This document shows positions 33,386 to 42,963 of a DNA stretch of 64,000 nt, one piece after another. This DNA is from Helicobacter sp. MIT 00-7814 (GTDB lineage: Bacteria > Campylobacterota > Campylobacteria > Campylobacterales > Helicobacteraceae). The stretch is from NCBI RefSeq assembly GCF_003364115.1, contig NZ_NXLL01000005.1, positions 21,342 to 85,341 on the forward strand, written 5' to 3'. Under the pieces are notes generated by a model. It was not told where the DNA came from. It was given only the letters and a program-made list of their open reading frames with translations, and made no database searches. Made by a program: the position numbers and the translations under genes. Numbering within the stretch: the first letter of the stretch is position 1; each line of letters begins with the position of its first letter.

Positions 33386-34566
33386 AACACCTCAGCGACG
33401 CCATTACGCATAACGACTAAATCTTCAATCCTCACGCCAAATTCATCGCCTAAGTAAATCCCGGGCTCAATAGAAAACACCATGCCCTCTTCTATCACCA
33501 TTTCACTGCGTGCAGAAATGCGCGGAAGCTCGTGTATATCAAGCCCTATGCCATGCCCGGTGGAATGCACGAAAAACTCCCCATAGCCAGCAGATTCTAT
33601 AACACTGCGCGCAAGAGAATCGATCTCTTTTGCTTTCATTCCCACGCGTGCTTTTGTGATGGCGTTTTCTTGGGCTTTTCTTACGATGTCATAGATTTTT
33701 TGCTGTTTTTTGTTTTTAAACTTTTGATTCTTGCTAAAATCCATATTTTCGCCCACGCGCGCGGTGCGCGTCATATCCGAGCAGTAATGCTTAAATTTTA
33801 TCCCCGCATCAAAAAGCAAAAGATCATTTTTGGCTAAGTTAATTTTTGCACTTGGCAGGGCGTGAGGCTTCGCACCTGTGGCATTAAGCCCGACAATTGG
33901 ATTAAAGCTTAGTTCATATTTTCCTTTCGCGCTTAAAAATGTGCTGGCATAAAAATGCAGATTCTGCTCACTCATTGGCTTTTTATCCGCAATTGCCTTT
34001 GCTACGAAGTTTGCAAACTTCTTAAAAGCCTTTTTATTGAGTTTTTGAGATTGTTTGAGAAGCGCGATTTGCGCCTCATTTTTACACACGCGCAAATGCT
34101 GATGAAAATTTGGCATTGCGACAAGCTCGCATTTTGCGCCTAGATTTTCCAAATGCTTACAAAGAGAGTGATAAAAATCAAGCGAGACTTCTAAAGAATC
34201 AAAGCCTAATTTTGTGAGTTTGAGCTTTTTAATCGCCTGTGCCAAAGTAGCGCATAAATCCGCAGAATCCACTACTTCAATTGTATCGCCTCGCGGAAGT
34301 GAATTCCGCTTCGGCTCCGCTTCGCGCACACACTCTGCCTTGCTTTGTTGCTTAGAATCTTGGATTCTATAATGTTGGCTTGTTGTTTGAGATTCTACCA
34401 GCTCGAAATTTTTCGCAATATTTTGTTTCGCTTCCAAAACATAGCGCATATCGGTGAAAAAAAACTTAGATTCTGGCGTTTTTAGCACGATAGCATTATC
34501 GCAGTCAAACCCGCATTCATAATACTGCGCGCTTTGGGACAGCACAAAATAAGATTCTGCTTTCAT
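33382..34566 (-). CDS. pepQ: M24 metallopeptidase (Xaa-Pro aminopeptidase/dipeptidase), with repeat-derived insertion
   Basis: A 394-aa pita-bread-fold peptidase cleaving X-Pro peptides. Metal ligands are seen in LLFDAGIKFKHYCSDMTRTARVG (two Asp), STGHGIG (His), SIEPGIYL (Glu) and VRIEDLVV (Glu). Residues about 60-97, between the N-terminal domain strands, are polar and coded by repeat DNA (34280-34385), with the frame kept. The protein is thereby about 35 residues longer than the H. pylori homologue as I remember it. aroQ lies 6 bp upstream and the Maf gene overlaps downstream. PepP versus PepQ specificity is uncertain. Confidence 0.85.
   Translation of the reverse strand: MKAESYFVLSQSAQYYECGFDCDNAIVLKTPESKFFFTDMRYVLEAKQNIAKNFELVESQTTSQHYRIQDSKQQSKAECVREAEPKRNSLPRGDTIEVVDSADLCATLAQAIKKLKLTKLGFDSLEVSLDFYHSLCKHLENLGAKCELVAMPNFHQHLRVCKNEAQIALLKQSQKLNKKAFKKFANFVAKAIADKKPMSEQNLHFYASTFLSAKGKYELSFNPIVGLNATGAKPHALPSAKINLAKNDLLLFDAGIKFKHYCSDMTRTARVGENMDFSKNQKFKNKKQQKIYDIVRKAQENAITKARVGMKAKEIDSLARSVIESAGYGEFFVHSTGHGIGLDIHELPRISARSEMVIEEGMVFSIEPGIYLGDEFGVRIEDLVVMRNGVAEVL
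34280..34385 (-). repeat. Short palindromic repeat, copy 3, inside the M24 peptidase gene
   Basis: In gene direction it ends GGCGATACAATT, as the recG copy does, and holds the stem GCGGAA/TTCCGC (34293-34298 with 34304-34309). Translation gives REAEPKRNSLPRGDTIE, in the same frame as the recG copy at AEP and GDTI; two compensating single-base indels separate them. The distal part (to about 34385) is only loosely similar to the other copies. Confidence 0.8.
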
Positions 34567-34572
34567 TAGAAT

Positions 34573-35055
34573 CTACGCCTTTTGCGCTTGTTGCTCTTGC
34601 TGGGCTTTTAGGTGCGCGATTTCGCTAATGATTTGGAAAAGTGAAATTAAGCCCAAATGATAGCCAAACGCGCCAAAGCCTGTTATCACGCCCGCGCACA
34701 CGCGCCCTGTGTGGCTTTTAGCGCGGAAATCCTCGCGCGCGTGGATATTGCTAATATGCACTTCCACCACCGGCACGCCACAGCTAGCGATCGCATCTGC
34801 AATTGCGATTGAAGTGTGAGAATACGCCGCTGGGTTAATCAGCACGCCATCATATTCCCCACCTATGCACTCTTGGAGCTTATCGATAATCTCGCCTTCA
34901 AAATTGCTTTGAAAAAACTCGATTTGTGCGTTATTTTGAGTTGCTTGAGCTTTGAGATTTTCATGTATTTGCTCTAGCTTAATATTGCCATAAATGTGTG
35001 GCTCGCGATGCCCTAGGATATTGAGATTTGGACCTTGAATGACAAGAATTTTCAT
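34573..35055 (-). CDS. aroQ: 3-dehydroquinate dehydratase, type II
   Basis: A 160-aa dodecameric enzyme of the shikimate pathway (dehydroquinate to dehydroshikimate). The N-terminal GPNLNILGHREPHIYG, QSNFEGEIIDKLQ, INPAAYSHTSIAIADA and VEVHISNIHAREDFRAKS are the type II blocks with the catalytic Tyr, Arg and His. AAAGGAG precedes the ATG. It heads the aroQ-pepQ-maf unit; aroQ and an M24 peptidase are also adjacent in H. pylori as I recall. Confidence 0.95.
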   Translation of the reverse strand: MKILVIQGPNLNILGHREPHIYGNIKLEQIHENLKAQATQNNAQIEFFQSNFEGEIIDKLQECIGGEYDGVLINPAAYSHTSIAIADAIASCGVPVVEVHISNIHAREDFRAKSHTGRVCAGVITGFGAFGYHLGLISLFQIISEIAHLKAQQEQQAQKA

Positions 35056-35135
35056 TTGCTCTCCTTTGTTTTTATGCTTTTTTGCGTTCTAAAAAGGCGC
35101 AATTATAGGGCAAATTCTCTTAAAAAGTTATTGCG

Positions 35136-36389
35136 CTAGATTTTATTTAGAGAATCTTGCACGATGCGCTCTAAGTTTGCCAAAGCAAGATTTATGCGGT
35201 GCTCGGATTGATTGAAATGCAATCTTGCTTGAGAAAGCGCGACTTCAGAGTTTAGCAATTCCCTTGAAGTCTCAATATTTTGCTTGTAGCGATTTTGCAC
35301 GATTTTATAGCTCTCTTCCGCCAAACTCACAGCATTTTTAGAGACTTCATATTGTTCTTTTGCGATATTTAAATCACTTAGCGCCTTATCAAGTGCCAAG
35401 TTTAGCTCACGCTTCAAATCCACCAAACGACTTTGGGCAGAGAGAATCTCAAAATGCTTAGATTCTATAACATACCTATCGCTTAAGCCATTGAAAACAT
35501 TCCATGTAATGCTAAGTTTTGCTTGCGATTGCAGGTTTGTGCCGAGGCGATTGAGCGTGCTTACATCATTACTATACCAAAGGCGCGAAAAGGTAGCGTC
35601 AAACTTTGGCAAATATGCACCTTGCGCGATTTTCTTTTCATATTGCAAAGAATCTAAAAGCGCGCATAAATACAGATATTCCGAGCGTGAGTGCAACATT
35701 GAATCTTCTAACTTTGCGCGCTCAAAATTTAGCGCGTTTAAATCCTGTGGGCGCAAGGATTCTAAAGAATCTAGCGCGATATTTTGGTTAAGCAATTTTT
35801 GCAAAGAAAGCAGGGCGTATTGCAGGGTGTTTTTGTCGTTGCTTTGCGTGACTTTGGCATTTGCAAGCATAACCTCAACACTTAATAAATCACTTTTTGC
35901 CTTCAAACCTTGCAGATAGAAATCCTCCGCTTGGCGTCTTTGCAACTCCAAAAGGCGGATAGATTCTGTAGAAATTGCCAAATTATCGCGCGCTTCTAAA
36001 ATCTGAATATAAAGCGTTTTTGCCAGCAAAATAATATCCTGCCTTGTAGCCTCGCTAAGATAGCGCTGTGCGGATTCTAAGCTTTCATAGCGCTTGAGGG
36101 AATAAAAATCTTTGAGTCCATTAAAAAGATTATAGCTTGCGTGAATATCGCTAAGGTTTGTGGTGATGATGTCGCCATTTACGCGTGTATTTTGCGTGAT
36201 AGAATAGCGCAGTTCTAGCTTTGGTGCGAAGTTGCCATATTGCGCGCGTTTGGTGTTTTGAGCCTTTTTGACATTAAATTCTTCTTCTTGTATGCGCTGG
36301 GAATTTTTCAATGCCAACGCAATGGCTTCGTTGAGATTAAGCCCAAAACAAGAGGCAAAAAGCAAAGTAAAAAGCAAAAAGATTCTCAC
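35136..36389 (-). CDS. TolC-family outer-membrane efflux channel
   Basis: A 417-aa exported protein (signal peptide ending CFG; the mature part starts LNLNEAIALALKNS). Two TolC-type repeats with long helices are visible, including RYKQNIETSRELLNSEVALSQARLHF. It would trimerise as the outer-membrane exit duct. The GTG start overlaps the stop of the RND permease gene by one base (TAGTG) with AAGGA upstream. It is the last gene of the MFP-RND-OMF operon. Confidence 0.88.
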   Translation of the reverse strand: MRIFLLFTLLFASCFGLNLNEAIALALKNSQRIQEEEFNVKKAQNTKRAQYGNFAPKLELRYSITQNTRVNGDIITTNLSDIHASYNLFNGLKDFYSLKRYESLESAQRYLSEATRQDIILLAKTLYIQILEARDNLAISTESIRLLELQRRQAEDFYLQGLKAKSDLLSVEVMLANAKVTQSNDKNTLQYALLSLQKLLNQNIALDSLESLRPQDLNALNFERAKLEDSMLHSRSEYLYLCALLDSLQYEKKIAQGAYLPKFDATFSRLWYSNDVSTLNRLGTNLQSQAKLSITWNVFNGLSDRYVIESKHFEILSAQSRLVDLKRELNLALDKALSDLNIAKEQYEVSKNAVSLAEESYKIVQNRYKQNIETSRELLNSEVALSQARLHFNQSEHRINLALANLERIVQDSLNKI

Positions 36390-39300
36390 TAGATTTTCCT
36401 TGATTTTAGGATTTTTAAAAGGATTTTTTGCACTAGATTCTTACAAAGCACAAGATATTTTTTACAAAGCGCTTTTATCTCAAGCTCTTTTAATCTAAAA
36501 TACACCCTTAGCGCGCAAGGGATTATAAGCAAGCTCAAAAGCCCAGAGAAAAGCAATCCACCCACAAGCACCGCACCTAGCCCGCGATAAATCTCACTTC
36601 CTGAACCCACAATCACCACAAGCGGGAGCAAGCCAAACACACTTGTAAAAATACTCATACAAATCGGGCGCAAGCGACTTTGTGTCGCTTCAGTGATAGA
36701 ATCTAGCACATTTTTGCCGTAAATGAGATTGTATTTTGTCTGATACACGATTAAAATGGCATTATTTACCACGCTTCCAACCAAAATAATAAATCCTAGC
36801 AAACTTAGCATATCAAGATTTGCATTATCAAACAAATTGAGAATCCCTAGTCCCAAAAGTCCGCCAGCCACCGCAAAAGGCACGCTGAAAATAATTATAA
36901 ACGGATAGCTGAAATTCCCATACAGCGCGCATAAAATAAGATAAGTAATAAGCAACGCAAGCCCAAAGCCCACAAACAAATCGCCCCTGCTAGAATCTAT
37001 ATCTTTTGCCGCACCGCCAAAAATAAGGCGATTATCCCGCAACTCTCCGGCGTTTTTAAGTGGCGCGATGACTTCATTTTGCAAGGTTGAGAGAATCTGC
37101 TCTAGTGGCATTTCTGGTGGGGAATTTAGCACAAGCAAAATAGAGCGCTCCCTTTCATAATGGCGGATTTGCGACATTGAGTATTCTTGCTTAATATCTG
37201 TTAAAACGCTTAGCGGCAAAAGCTTCCCATTTGGCGTAGTAATTTGCGTATTTGCAAACTCTTCTGGCGCATCAAAATCTTCACTCTCAAGCGCGCGCGC
37301 AATGGAGGGCGGGCTTAAATCCGGTAGGGCTTTAAGCACCAAATCGATAGTTTTTCCGCTTGGCGTTTTAAACTCATCTATTTCCTTGCCCCCTAGCACC
37401 ACATCTACAATCTGCCCAAAACTCTTTGCATTAAAGCCATTAAGCGCTAAAGTTACATCATTTGGATACAGCACTAATTCGCGCACATTGTTTTCTAGCG
37501 CGGGCAGTGGGCGCGTTTGCATATAAGGCATTTGCCTTTTTATCGCGCTATTTAGCACGCTTGCGGTGGCATTGACAGAATCTAGATTTTCGCCCACAAT
37601 ATAAATATAAATGCTTTGCGTGCTCACACCTTTATCAAAAATGCCCTGTTGCACGATTGAAGCCTGCACATCGGGGATATTTTCTATGCTTTTGCGGATT
37701 TGCGGGATAAGGCGCTTTACTTCAGCAGGATTGCTAGAAGTAAGCCCTAGCTGCATATAAGATTCATTACTTGCAAAAAAGAGATGCTCAATTGGTGGCA
37801 AATCCTGTGCGCTTTTTTGCGTATAGCCTAAATCGCGGATAAGATGCTTGTTTTGCTCAAAAATCGCCTGTCCAATTTCCTTGCGATTTTCATATGAAAT
37901 CCCCGGTGGCGTGTTAATGTAGCCGATTAAAAGATTCTCGTTTCCCCTTGGGAGATAATCTAACTTTGGCATAAGCGCTATGCTTACAATTACGCTTAGC
38001 CCCAAAAAGCCCACGATAAAAAGCACGCAATGTTTTGGCGAAGTGAGAATCTTACTCAAAATTCGCATTAACTTTTGACTAAGATTCCCTCCAAAAGAAC
38101 TTAGTTTTTGTAAAAATGCAAAATTTTGCGCGCTTATTGTGCCAAACTTTTGCAAAAGCACAAACTGCGCGGAAGGGATTATAAAAAGTGAAACAAAAAA
38201 CGAAATAATAAGCCCAAAGCACACACTTAGCGCAATGTCAGAGAAAAGCTGCCCGATATCTTCTTGCATATTTAAAATTGGTATAAAAATCGCAATAGTC
38301 GTAACAACAGAGGCAAAAATCGCGCCAATAACCTCAAGCGTGCCATCCACGCATGCCTGAAGCGCGCTTTTTTTCATTTGCAAATGACGCGAGATATTTT
38401 CCACCACAACGATGGCATTATCTATAAGCATACTCATCGCAAAGCTCACACCCGCAAGCGTGATGACATTAAGCGTGCGATGGGAAGCATCAAGGAGAAA
38501 AAACGAGCTAATAATACAAATTGGGATACACACAAGCACCACAAGCGTGCTTTGAATACTACGCAAAAACACATACAGCACCGCGCACGCAAGCACAATG
38601 CCTAGCAAAATATTATTTTTCACCTGCGCGATAGAATCTAAAATATAGCCCTCTTGATCCCTGCTCCACACAAACTCTAAGCCCTGATCGCGCAAAATCG
38701 TTTCATTTAGCTCGCTCACCACAGCGCGCATATTTTGGGTAAGCTCTAAAATATTTGCATTTGGCGTTGGGACGATTTGCACGCTCAAAGCGCGTGTGTC
38801 ATTCACATAGCCATAGCTTGTCTGCTTTGCAAAGCCCTCACTTGCCACAGCAATATCTTGCAAGTAGAGAATCCGCCCGCCACTCTGCTTTATAGGCGTT
38901 TGCAAAATGGCGTTAATGTCTGTGTATTGAGATTCTACTTTAATGCGATAGCTTCGCAAGCCATAGTCCAAACTGCCTGCGGTGGTGTTTTGATTATGCG
39001 CTTTTATGGAATCTATGACTTCTGCGATGCTTATGCTATGAAAGGCTAAGGCTTTAGAATCTAGCAAAATCTGCATTTGCGTAGCGCGCCCACCGGGATA
39101 AAACACCTCGCCAACGCCATTTACGCGCTCTAGCCTTCCTAAAATATAATCCTCAAAAAAAGTCTTATAAGTATCCACTTCGCGTTCATTCTCTGGTAGT
39201 GTGCGCAGGAAAAGATAAATTGCAGGCGGGATATTTTCCCCGCTGATGGTGATTGTGGGCTTATCGACATCTAAAGGATAGCCTTTGATTTCGTCCATTT

Positions 39301-39634
39301 TGGCGCTCACTTTTAAAAGCGCGAAATTCACATCGATTTCTGGGCTAAATTCTAAGCCAACAATCGCGCGAGATTGCCTTGCGGTGGAAGTGAGCGTCAC
39401 TAAGCCCTCAATTCCTTTGAGCGCTTTTTCTTGGCGATTGATGATTTCTTTTTCAATCTCAAATGGCGTCGCGCCACTCCAATTTGTATAAACGCTAATG
39501 GTTGGGCGTGTGACTTGTGGCAAAAGCTGGTAGGGCATATTTTTCAAACCCATAATCCCAAAAAGCAGCATAAAAATAACGCACACAAACGCTACCATGG
39601 GATTTTTGAGAAAAAATAAAAGTGCTTGCTTCAT
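36389..39634 (-). CDS. RND family efflux permease
   Basis: A 1081-aa inner-membrane proton antiporter with twelve helices and two large periplasmic loops. Typical blocks are LKNMPYQLLPQVTRPTISV, FAMSMLIDNAIVVVENISRH (helix IV; the first Asp of the AcrB pair is kept and the second is Asn, as in many family members), and LLGFIILVGSVVNNAILIVYQ. It would export drugs, bile salts or other amphiphiles. Its partners are encoded on both sides. Order MFP-RND-OMF equals that of Campylobacter cmeABC, but I cannot assign it to a named pump. The basic C-terminal tail is long. Confidence 0.9.
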   Translation of the reverse strand: MKQALLFFLKNPMVAFVCVIFMLLFGIMGLKNMPYQLLPQVTRPTISVYTNWSGATPFEIEKEIINRQEKALKGIEGLVTLTSTARQSRAIVGLEFSPEIDVNFALLKVSAKMDEIKGYPLDVDKPTITISGENIPPAIYLFLRTLPENEREVDTYKTFFEDYILGRLERVNGVGEVFYPGGRATQMQILLDSKALAFHSISIAEVIDSIKAHNQNTTAGSLDYGLRSYRIKVESQYTDINAILQTPIKQSGGRILYLQDIAVASEGFAKQTSYGYVNDTRALSVQIVPTPNANILELTQNMRAVVSELNETILRDQGLEFVWSRDQEGYILDSIAQVKNNILLGIVLACAVLYVFLRSIQSTLVVLVCIPICIISSFFLLDASHRTLNVITLAGVSFAMSMLIDNAIVVVENISRHLQMKKSALQACVDGTLEVIGAIFASVVTTIAIFIPILNMQEDIGQLFSDIALSVCFGLIISFFVSLFIIPSAQFVLLQKFGTISAQNFAFLQKLSSFGGNLSQKLMRILSKILTSPKHCVLFIVGFLGLSVIVSIALMPKLDYLPRGNENLLIGYINTPPGISYENRKEIGQAIFEQNKHLIRDLGYTQKSAQDLPPIEHLFFASNESYMQLGLTSSNPAEVKRLIPQIRKSIENIPDVQASIVQQGIFDKGVSTQSIYIYIVGENLDSVNATASVLNSAIKRQMPYMQTRPLPALENNVRELVLYPNDVTLALNGFNAKSFGQIVDVVLGGKEIDEFKTPSGKTIDLVLKALPDLSPPSIARALESEDFDAPEEFANTQITTPNGKLLPLSVLTDIKQEYSMSQIRHYERERSILLVLNSPPEMPLEQILSTLQNEVIAPLKNAGELRDNRLIFGGAAKDIDSSRGDLFVGFGLALLITYLILCALYGNFSYPFIIIFSVPFAVAGGLLGLGILNLFDNANLDMLSLLGFIILVGSVVNNAILIVYQTKYNLIYGKNVLDSITEATQSRLRPICMSIFTSVFGLLPLVVIVGSGSEIYRGLGAVLVGGLLFSGLLSLLIIPCALRVYFRLKELEIKALCKKYLVLCKNLVQKILLKILKSRKI

Positions 39635-39661
39635 TACTCTAATTGTCTCATTTTGATTTTC

Positions 39662-40708
39662 TTATTTTAATTGCGTGGATTCTCTAACCTGCGCGCCATT
39701 TTGGAGTCTATCCTGCCCGCGCGTCACCACAGAATCATTTTGCTTTAAATTTGCGCGGATAATGGCATTTTGCCCCTGCATACTTAGCACTTCCACGCTT
39801 AGCGCCACTGCTTTAGAATCTCTGACTACAAAAATGCTAGGATTTCCTAAATAATTCACTATAGAATCCCTTGGCACCATCGCGCCCTCCACCTTGCCAC
39901 CATTTGAAAGCATCACTTCTGCAGCTTTCCCATCAACAAAGCTTCCGTCATTTTCTACATTGATCCTCACTGGGAAAGTGCGCGTCTGTAAGTCCGCGCG
40001 TGGGATAATGGCATAAATTTTCCCGCTATAATTTTTTTTATCAATGATAATGCCAACTTCCTGCCCGTTTTTAAGAAAAGAAAGCATATGCGAAGGCACA
40101 TCGACAATCACTTCCGCACTCGTGGTGTCAAGGATTTCACAAATCGCATCGCCCACTTCTATCCACTCGCCGATATTAATTTTTTTATCTACGATGATTC
40201 CTTTGATTGGTGCTTTTATGGTTTTTTTGGCAAGCTCGACTTTTGCAGATTCTAGCTCGGAAGTTAGGGCTAAGATATTGCTGTATTGGGATTTTTGCTC
40301 GTATTCGATGCTTTCATATTGCTGCAAAGAGACAGAATCTGATTTCAAAAGATTTTTATAGCGCGCAAGCTCTTTTTGCTGGCGCTCGTGGATATATTTT
40401 GCTTGGGCGAGTTTGGCTTCTTTGCTTTGGATTTCTTTTTGTAATAAATCCGCGTTAATCTGGGCTAGATTCGCATTGCGCTTGATAGAATCCCCGATTT
40501 TAAAATTTATCTTTTCCACCACACCGCGCGTTTGCGAGGCGACTTTGGAACTATTGCTAAAATGCAGTGTGCCTAAAAAGGTGCTTTGAGACTGCAAGCT
40601 TCCTTTTGTGATGGGCTTAGAAACCACGCTAATTTCCGCGCCAAAGCCAAAAGGCACACATAGCACAAGCGCGCTTATTGCAAAAAAGATAGCACCGATA
40701 CCACGCAC
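39662..40708 (-). CDS. Periplasmic membrane-fusion protein of the RND efflux system
   Basis: A 348-aa HlyD/AcrA-type adaptor with a signal peptide ending FGFGAE. It has a lipoyl half-motif (RGVVEKINFKIGDSIKRNANLAQI), a coiled-coil hairpin (about 95-160), the second lipoyl half (KAPIKGIIVDKKINIGEWIEVGD) and beta-barrel and proximal domains. It bridges permease and TolC-like channel. The GTG start follows AAGGAG with 7 bp spacing. It heads the operon, 27 bp before the permease gene. Confidence 0.88.
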   Translation of the reverse strand: MRGIGAIFFAISALVLCVPFGFGAEISVVSKPITKGSLQSQSTFLGTLHFSNSSKVASQTRGVVEKINFKIGDSIKRNANLAQINADLLQKEIQSKEAKLAQAKYIHERQQKELARYKNLLKSDSVSLQQYESIEYEQKSQYSNILALTSELESAKVELAKKTIKAPIKGIIVDKKINIGEWIEVGDAICEILDTTSAEVIVDVPSHMLSFLKNGQEVGIIIDKKNYSGKIYAIIPRADLQTRTFPVRINVENDGSFVDGKAAEVMLSNGGKVEGAMVPRDSIVNYLGNPSIFVVRDSKAVALSVEVLSMQGQNAIIRANLKQNDSVVTRGQDRLQNGAQVRESTQLK

Positions 40709-40764
40709 GCCAACTCCTTTTTTCTAACTTTTAACGCACAAACATCGCTAGAATCTAAAAATCC

Positions 40765-41361
40765 TTAAGGCTTATATTGCAGATTCTCCTCAATAATAAG
40801 CGTATGCGGGCGATAGCGACTTTGCACGATTTCTAGCCCAAGAGTGACTTTGGAGCTTTTGCTAGCGCTATCTTCCTCGACAAAAAGTGGCACTTCAAGG
40901 CGCAACACAAAAGGCAGAGTATGCAGATTTTCCATCATTTGCACTAACTTTGTGCTATCGCTCACATAGCCTTTTAGCTCAAGCCTTGTGCGTTGCAAAT
41001 CATCTTCAACAAAAACCTTTTTTTGTGTAAGCGTAAAGCTCAAAAAATAATTATGCAAAAACTCGTTTAATTCTTCAATCGCGCGCTCTTGGGTGGAATC
41101 ATCTTTTGCATTTGGAAAATAGAGTTTATCAAAAGTGGCTTTATTTTGCGCGATAAAATCCCTTACTTGCGTGCTAATTTTGTCAAAATCACTTTGAGTT
41201 TGGTTTAAAATAAGCTGGGAGCGCCTATTTTCGCTCACTTGCGTTTTATAAATCTGAATCTTTGGAAGCAAAATCTGCGTAATACCAAAAAGCGCGATAC
41301 CAGCAAAAACAATAAAAAAAAGTATATTTTTTACAATGTATTCTGATTTATAATCATTCAT
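40765..41361 (-). CDS. PilO-like membrane protein of a type IV pilus/competence-type system
   Basis: A 198-aa bitopic protein: short cytoplasmic N-terminus, one helix (about 9-30), a coiled coil (about 35-70) and a ferredoxin-like periplasmic domain, the layout of PilO/GspM. The ATG at 41361 is 6 bp after AGGAGG; a neighbouring ATG at 41364 and a longer frame to 41466 are less likely. It overlaps the preceding PilN-like gene by 8 bp. Sequence similarity is weak, so the call rests on topology and gene order. 57 bp separate it from the efflux operon. Confidence 0.55.
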   Translation of the reverse strand: MNDYKSEYIVKNILFFIVFAGIALFGITQILLPKIQIYKTQVSENRRSQLILNQTQSDFDKISTQVRDFIAQNKATFDKLYFPNAKDDSTQERAIEELNEFLHNYFLSFTLTQKKVFVEDDLQRTRLELKGYVSDSTKLVQMMENLHTLPFVLRLEVPLFVEEDSASKSSKVTLGLEIVQSRYRPHTLIIEENLQYKP

Positions 41362-41920
41362 CATCTTCCTCCTGTGGCAGGATAAAGGGCTGTGTCTTGC
41401 GACTGATAGAGACAAAATTAAGCCAGCCATTTGCAAGAGGGAAAAAATCCACGCGCGATTCATCAAAGTTTGCTTTTAGCGGGGCTTGAAGCAAGAATAC
41501 ATACACTTCTTTTGAAGGCGTAATGCCGCGCAATTCCAAATAGTCATTGTCAATTTTTAGGCTTCTTAGTGTGATTTGCGCGGGGATTAATGCAAGCAAG
41601 CGCTCAAAACCTTCACGATAGCGCTTATTACTTGGGACAACTTGGGAATCTAGATTTTCCACAATACGCGCTGTTTTATTTTGCTCAAACTGCAAGCGGT
41701 TGAGATAATCCTTTGCTGCGATGATATTTAAATCAAGCTTGTGCGTGCGCGCTTCGATGATTTGGAGTTCATTTTGTTTTTGATAAATTTGAAAATTTAA
41801 AAGCGCGTAGAATCCCGCCATACAAAGCACCGCTAGCACTATAAAGAGAATCCAAACTTTTGTGAGTTTTTTAAGGATTGACTTTGCTTTTGGTTGGATA
41901 AAGCTGTATGATATAGCCAC
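41354..41920 (-). CDS. PilN-like membrane protein
   Basis: A 188-aa bitopic protein with a basic N-terminus (QPKAKSILKKL), one helix (about 22-43), a coiled coil and a small alpha/beta domain containing LLALIPAQITLRSLKIDNDYLELRGIT, the block typical of PilN/GspL C-terminal parts. Middle gene of a three-gene set. In Campylobacter such proteins serve DNA uptake (Cts system); here the partners (secretin, ATPase, platform protein) are not in the window. Confidence 0.6.
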   Translation of the reverse strand: MAISYSFIQPKAKSILKKLTKVWILFIVLAVLCMAGFYALLNFQIYQKQNELQIIEARTHKLDLNIIAAKDYLNRLQFEQNKTARIVENLDSQVVPSNKRYREGFERLLALIPAQITLRSLKIDNDYLELRGITPSKEVYVFLLQAPLKANFDESRVDFFPLANGWLNFVSISRKTQPFILPQEEDDE

Positions 41921-41930
41921 GCCTGCTCCT

Positions 41931-42944
41931 TTAGCGACTTTCTTTTTGCATCAGCGCGATAATGCTTTTTGTAAGCTCGATTTTTTTAACTTCAATATCT
42001 AAAAGCAAGGTGCTTTTAATATGCTCGATTGCTTGCTTTGAGATTCCATAACTATCTAAAATCACAACTTTTTCCAAAAAATCGCTCGTATAAATATCAT
42101 TGCCATAAAATTCACTAATGCAATTAATGATGATTTCTGCGGCATTATTCGCGCGCGCTAAATCGCGCAATTCCTCTAAATGCGATTGCTTCTTTTCCTC
42201 ATCTTTGCGCGCTTGCGCCTCTTGAGGAAGGAACTCTTCTTCTAGCACTTCTTTATCAATATCTTCTAACTCGCCAATTTCTTTTAACTCTTCAACTGAT
42301 GAGCCAATGAGCCCTTCGATATTTTTCATATCTAGCATTGAGTGGATTTCACTAAGATTCTCTTCTTTTGGATTAACCTCTAAATCATTGCCCAAGAAAA
42401 AATATCCGCCAAAAAGCACATTACTTTTATCTGCAATTAGCAAGGTAATGCTGTTTTTTTGCGCGAGGATATAAAGACAATTGCGCTTATGCAAGCTATT
42501 TGAGACAAGGGAATAAATAAGCAAAAATGGCGAAAAGAGATAATCTAGCCCTAGCGCTTTGAGATAGCGCACACGATTTTCATCAATCGCGCGCTTTTTA
42601 ATGTAGCAAACCCAAGTATCAAGCTTGATAATCACGCTGTCATTGACATTGATCCCAAACTTTGCCATTTTTGAGCGAGAAGTGGTGGAGGCAAGCCCTT
42701 GATTATAAGTCTTTGCAAGCACACCAAGATAGGTAAATGGGTATTTACGCTTATAAGCGCGGATAAGCTTTGCGGCTTCAATGGGAAGTTCGTTATTGAC
42801 GCATTTAAATTCTTTGCGGAAGTCCTCTTTCACCCTGCCATGCTTTTTCACCAGCACAGACACCGCACAGGTGCGCCCATCGACATCTAGCGCGATGAGA
42901 GCTGTAGAAAAAAATGGTGCTAAGAGATGAGAAAAGTTAAACAA
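41931..42944 (-). CDS. PilM/GspL-like cytoplasmic protein
   Basis: A 337-aa soluble protein when started at the TTG at 42944, which has AAGGA 7 bp upstream; the open frame continues to a GTG at 42977, but that lies inside the palindromic repeat. The N-terminal two-thirds has alternating strands compatible with an actin-like fold (TALIALDVDGRTCAVSVLV), followed by an acidic Glu/Lys-rich linker (about 240-260) and a helical end. The assignment comes mainly from its place before PilN- and PilO-like genes. Function in pilus or competence assembly is inference. Confidence 0.5.
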   Translation of the reverse strand: MFNFSHLLAPFFSTALIALDVDGRTCAVSVLVKKHGRVKEDFRKEFKCVNNELPIEAAKLIRAYKRKYPFTYLGVLAKTYNQGLASTTSRSKMAKFGINVNDSVIIKLDTWVCYIKKRAIDENRVRYLKALGLDYLFSPFLLIYSLVSNSLHKRNCLYILAQKNSITLLIADKSNVLFGGYFFLGNDLEVNPKEENLSEIHSMLDMKNIEGLIGSSVEELKEIGELEDIDKEVLEEEFLPQEAQARKDEEKKQSHLEELRDLARANNAAEIIINCISEFYGNDIYTSDFLEKVVILDSYGISKQAIEHIKSTLLLDIEVKKIELTKSIIALMQKESR

Positions 42945-42963
42945 TACCACTTCCTTTTGTTTA

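Noticed and set aside
36389..39634. Asn instead of the second helix-IV Asp in the RND permease, taken as inactivation
   Set aside because: Many functional RND permeases have the VDNA or IDNA form, so this is not evidence for a defect.
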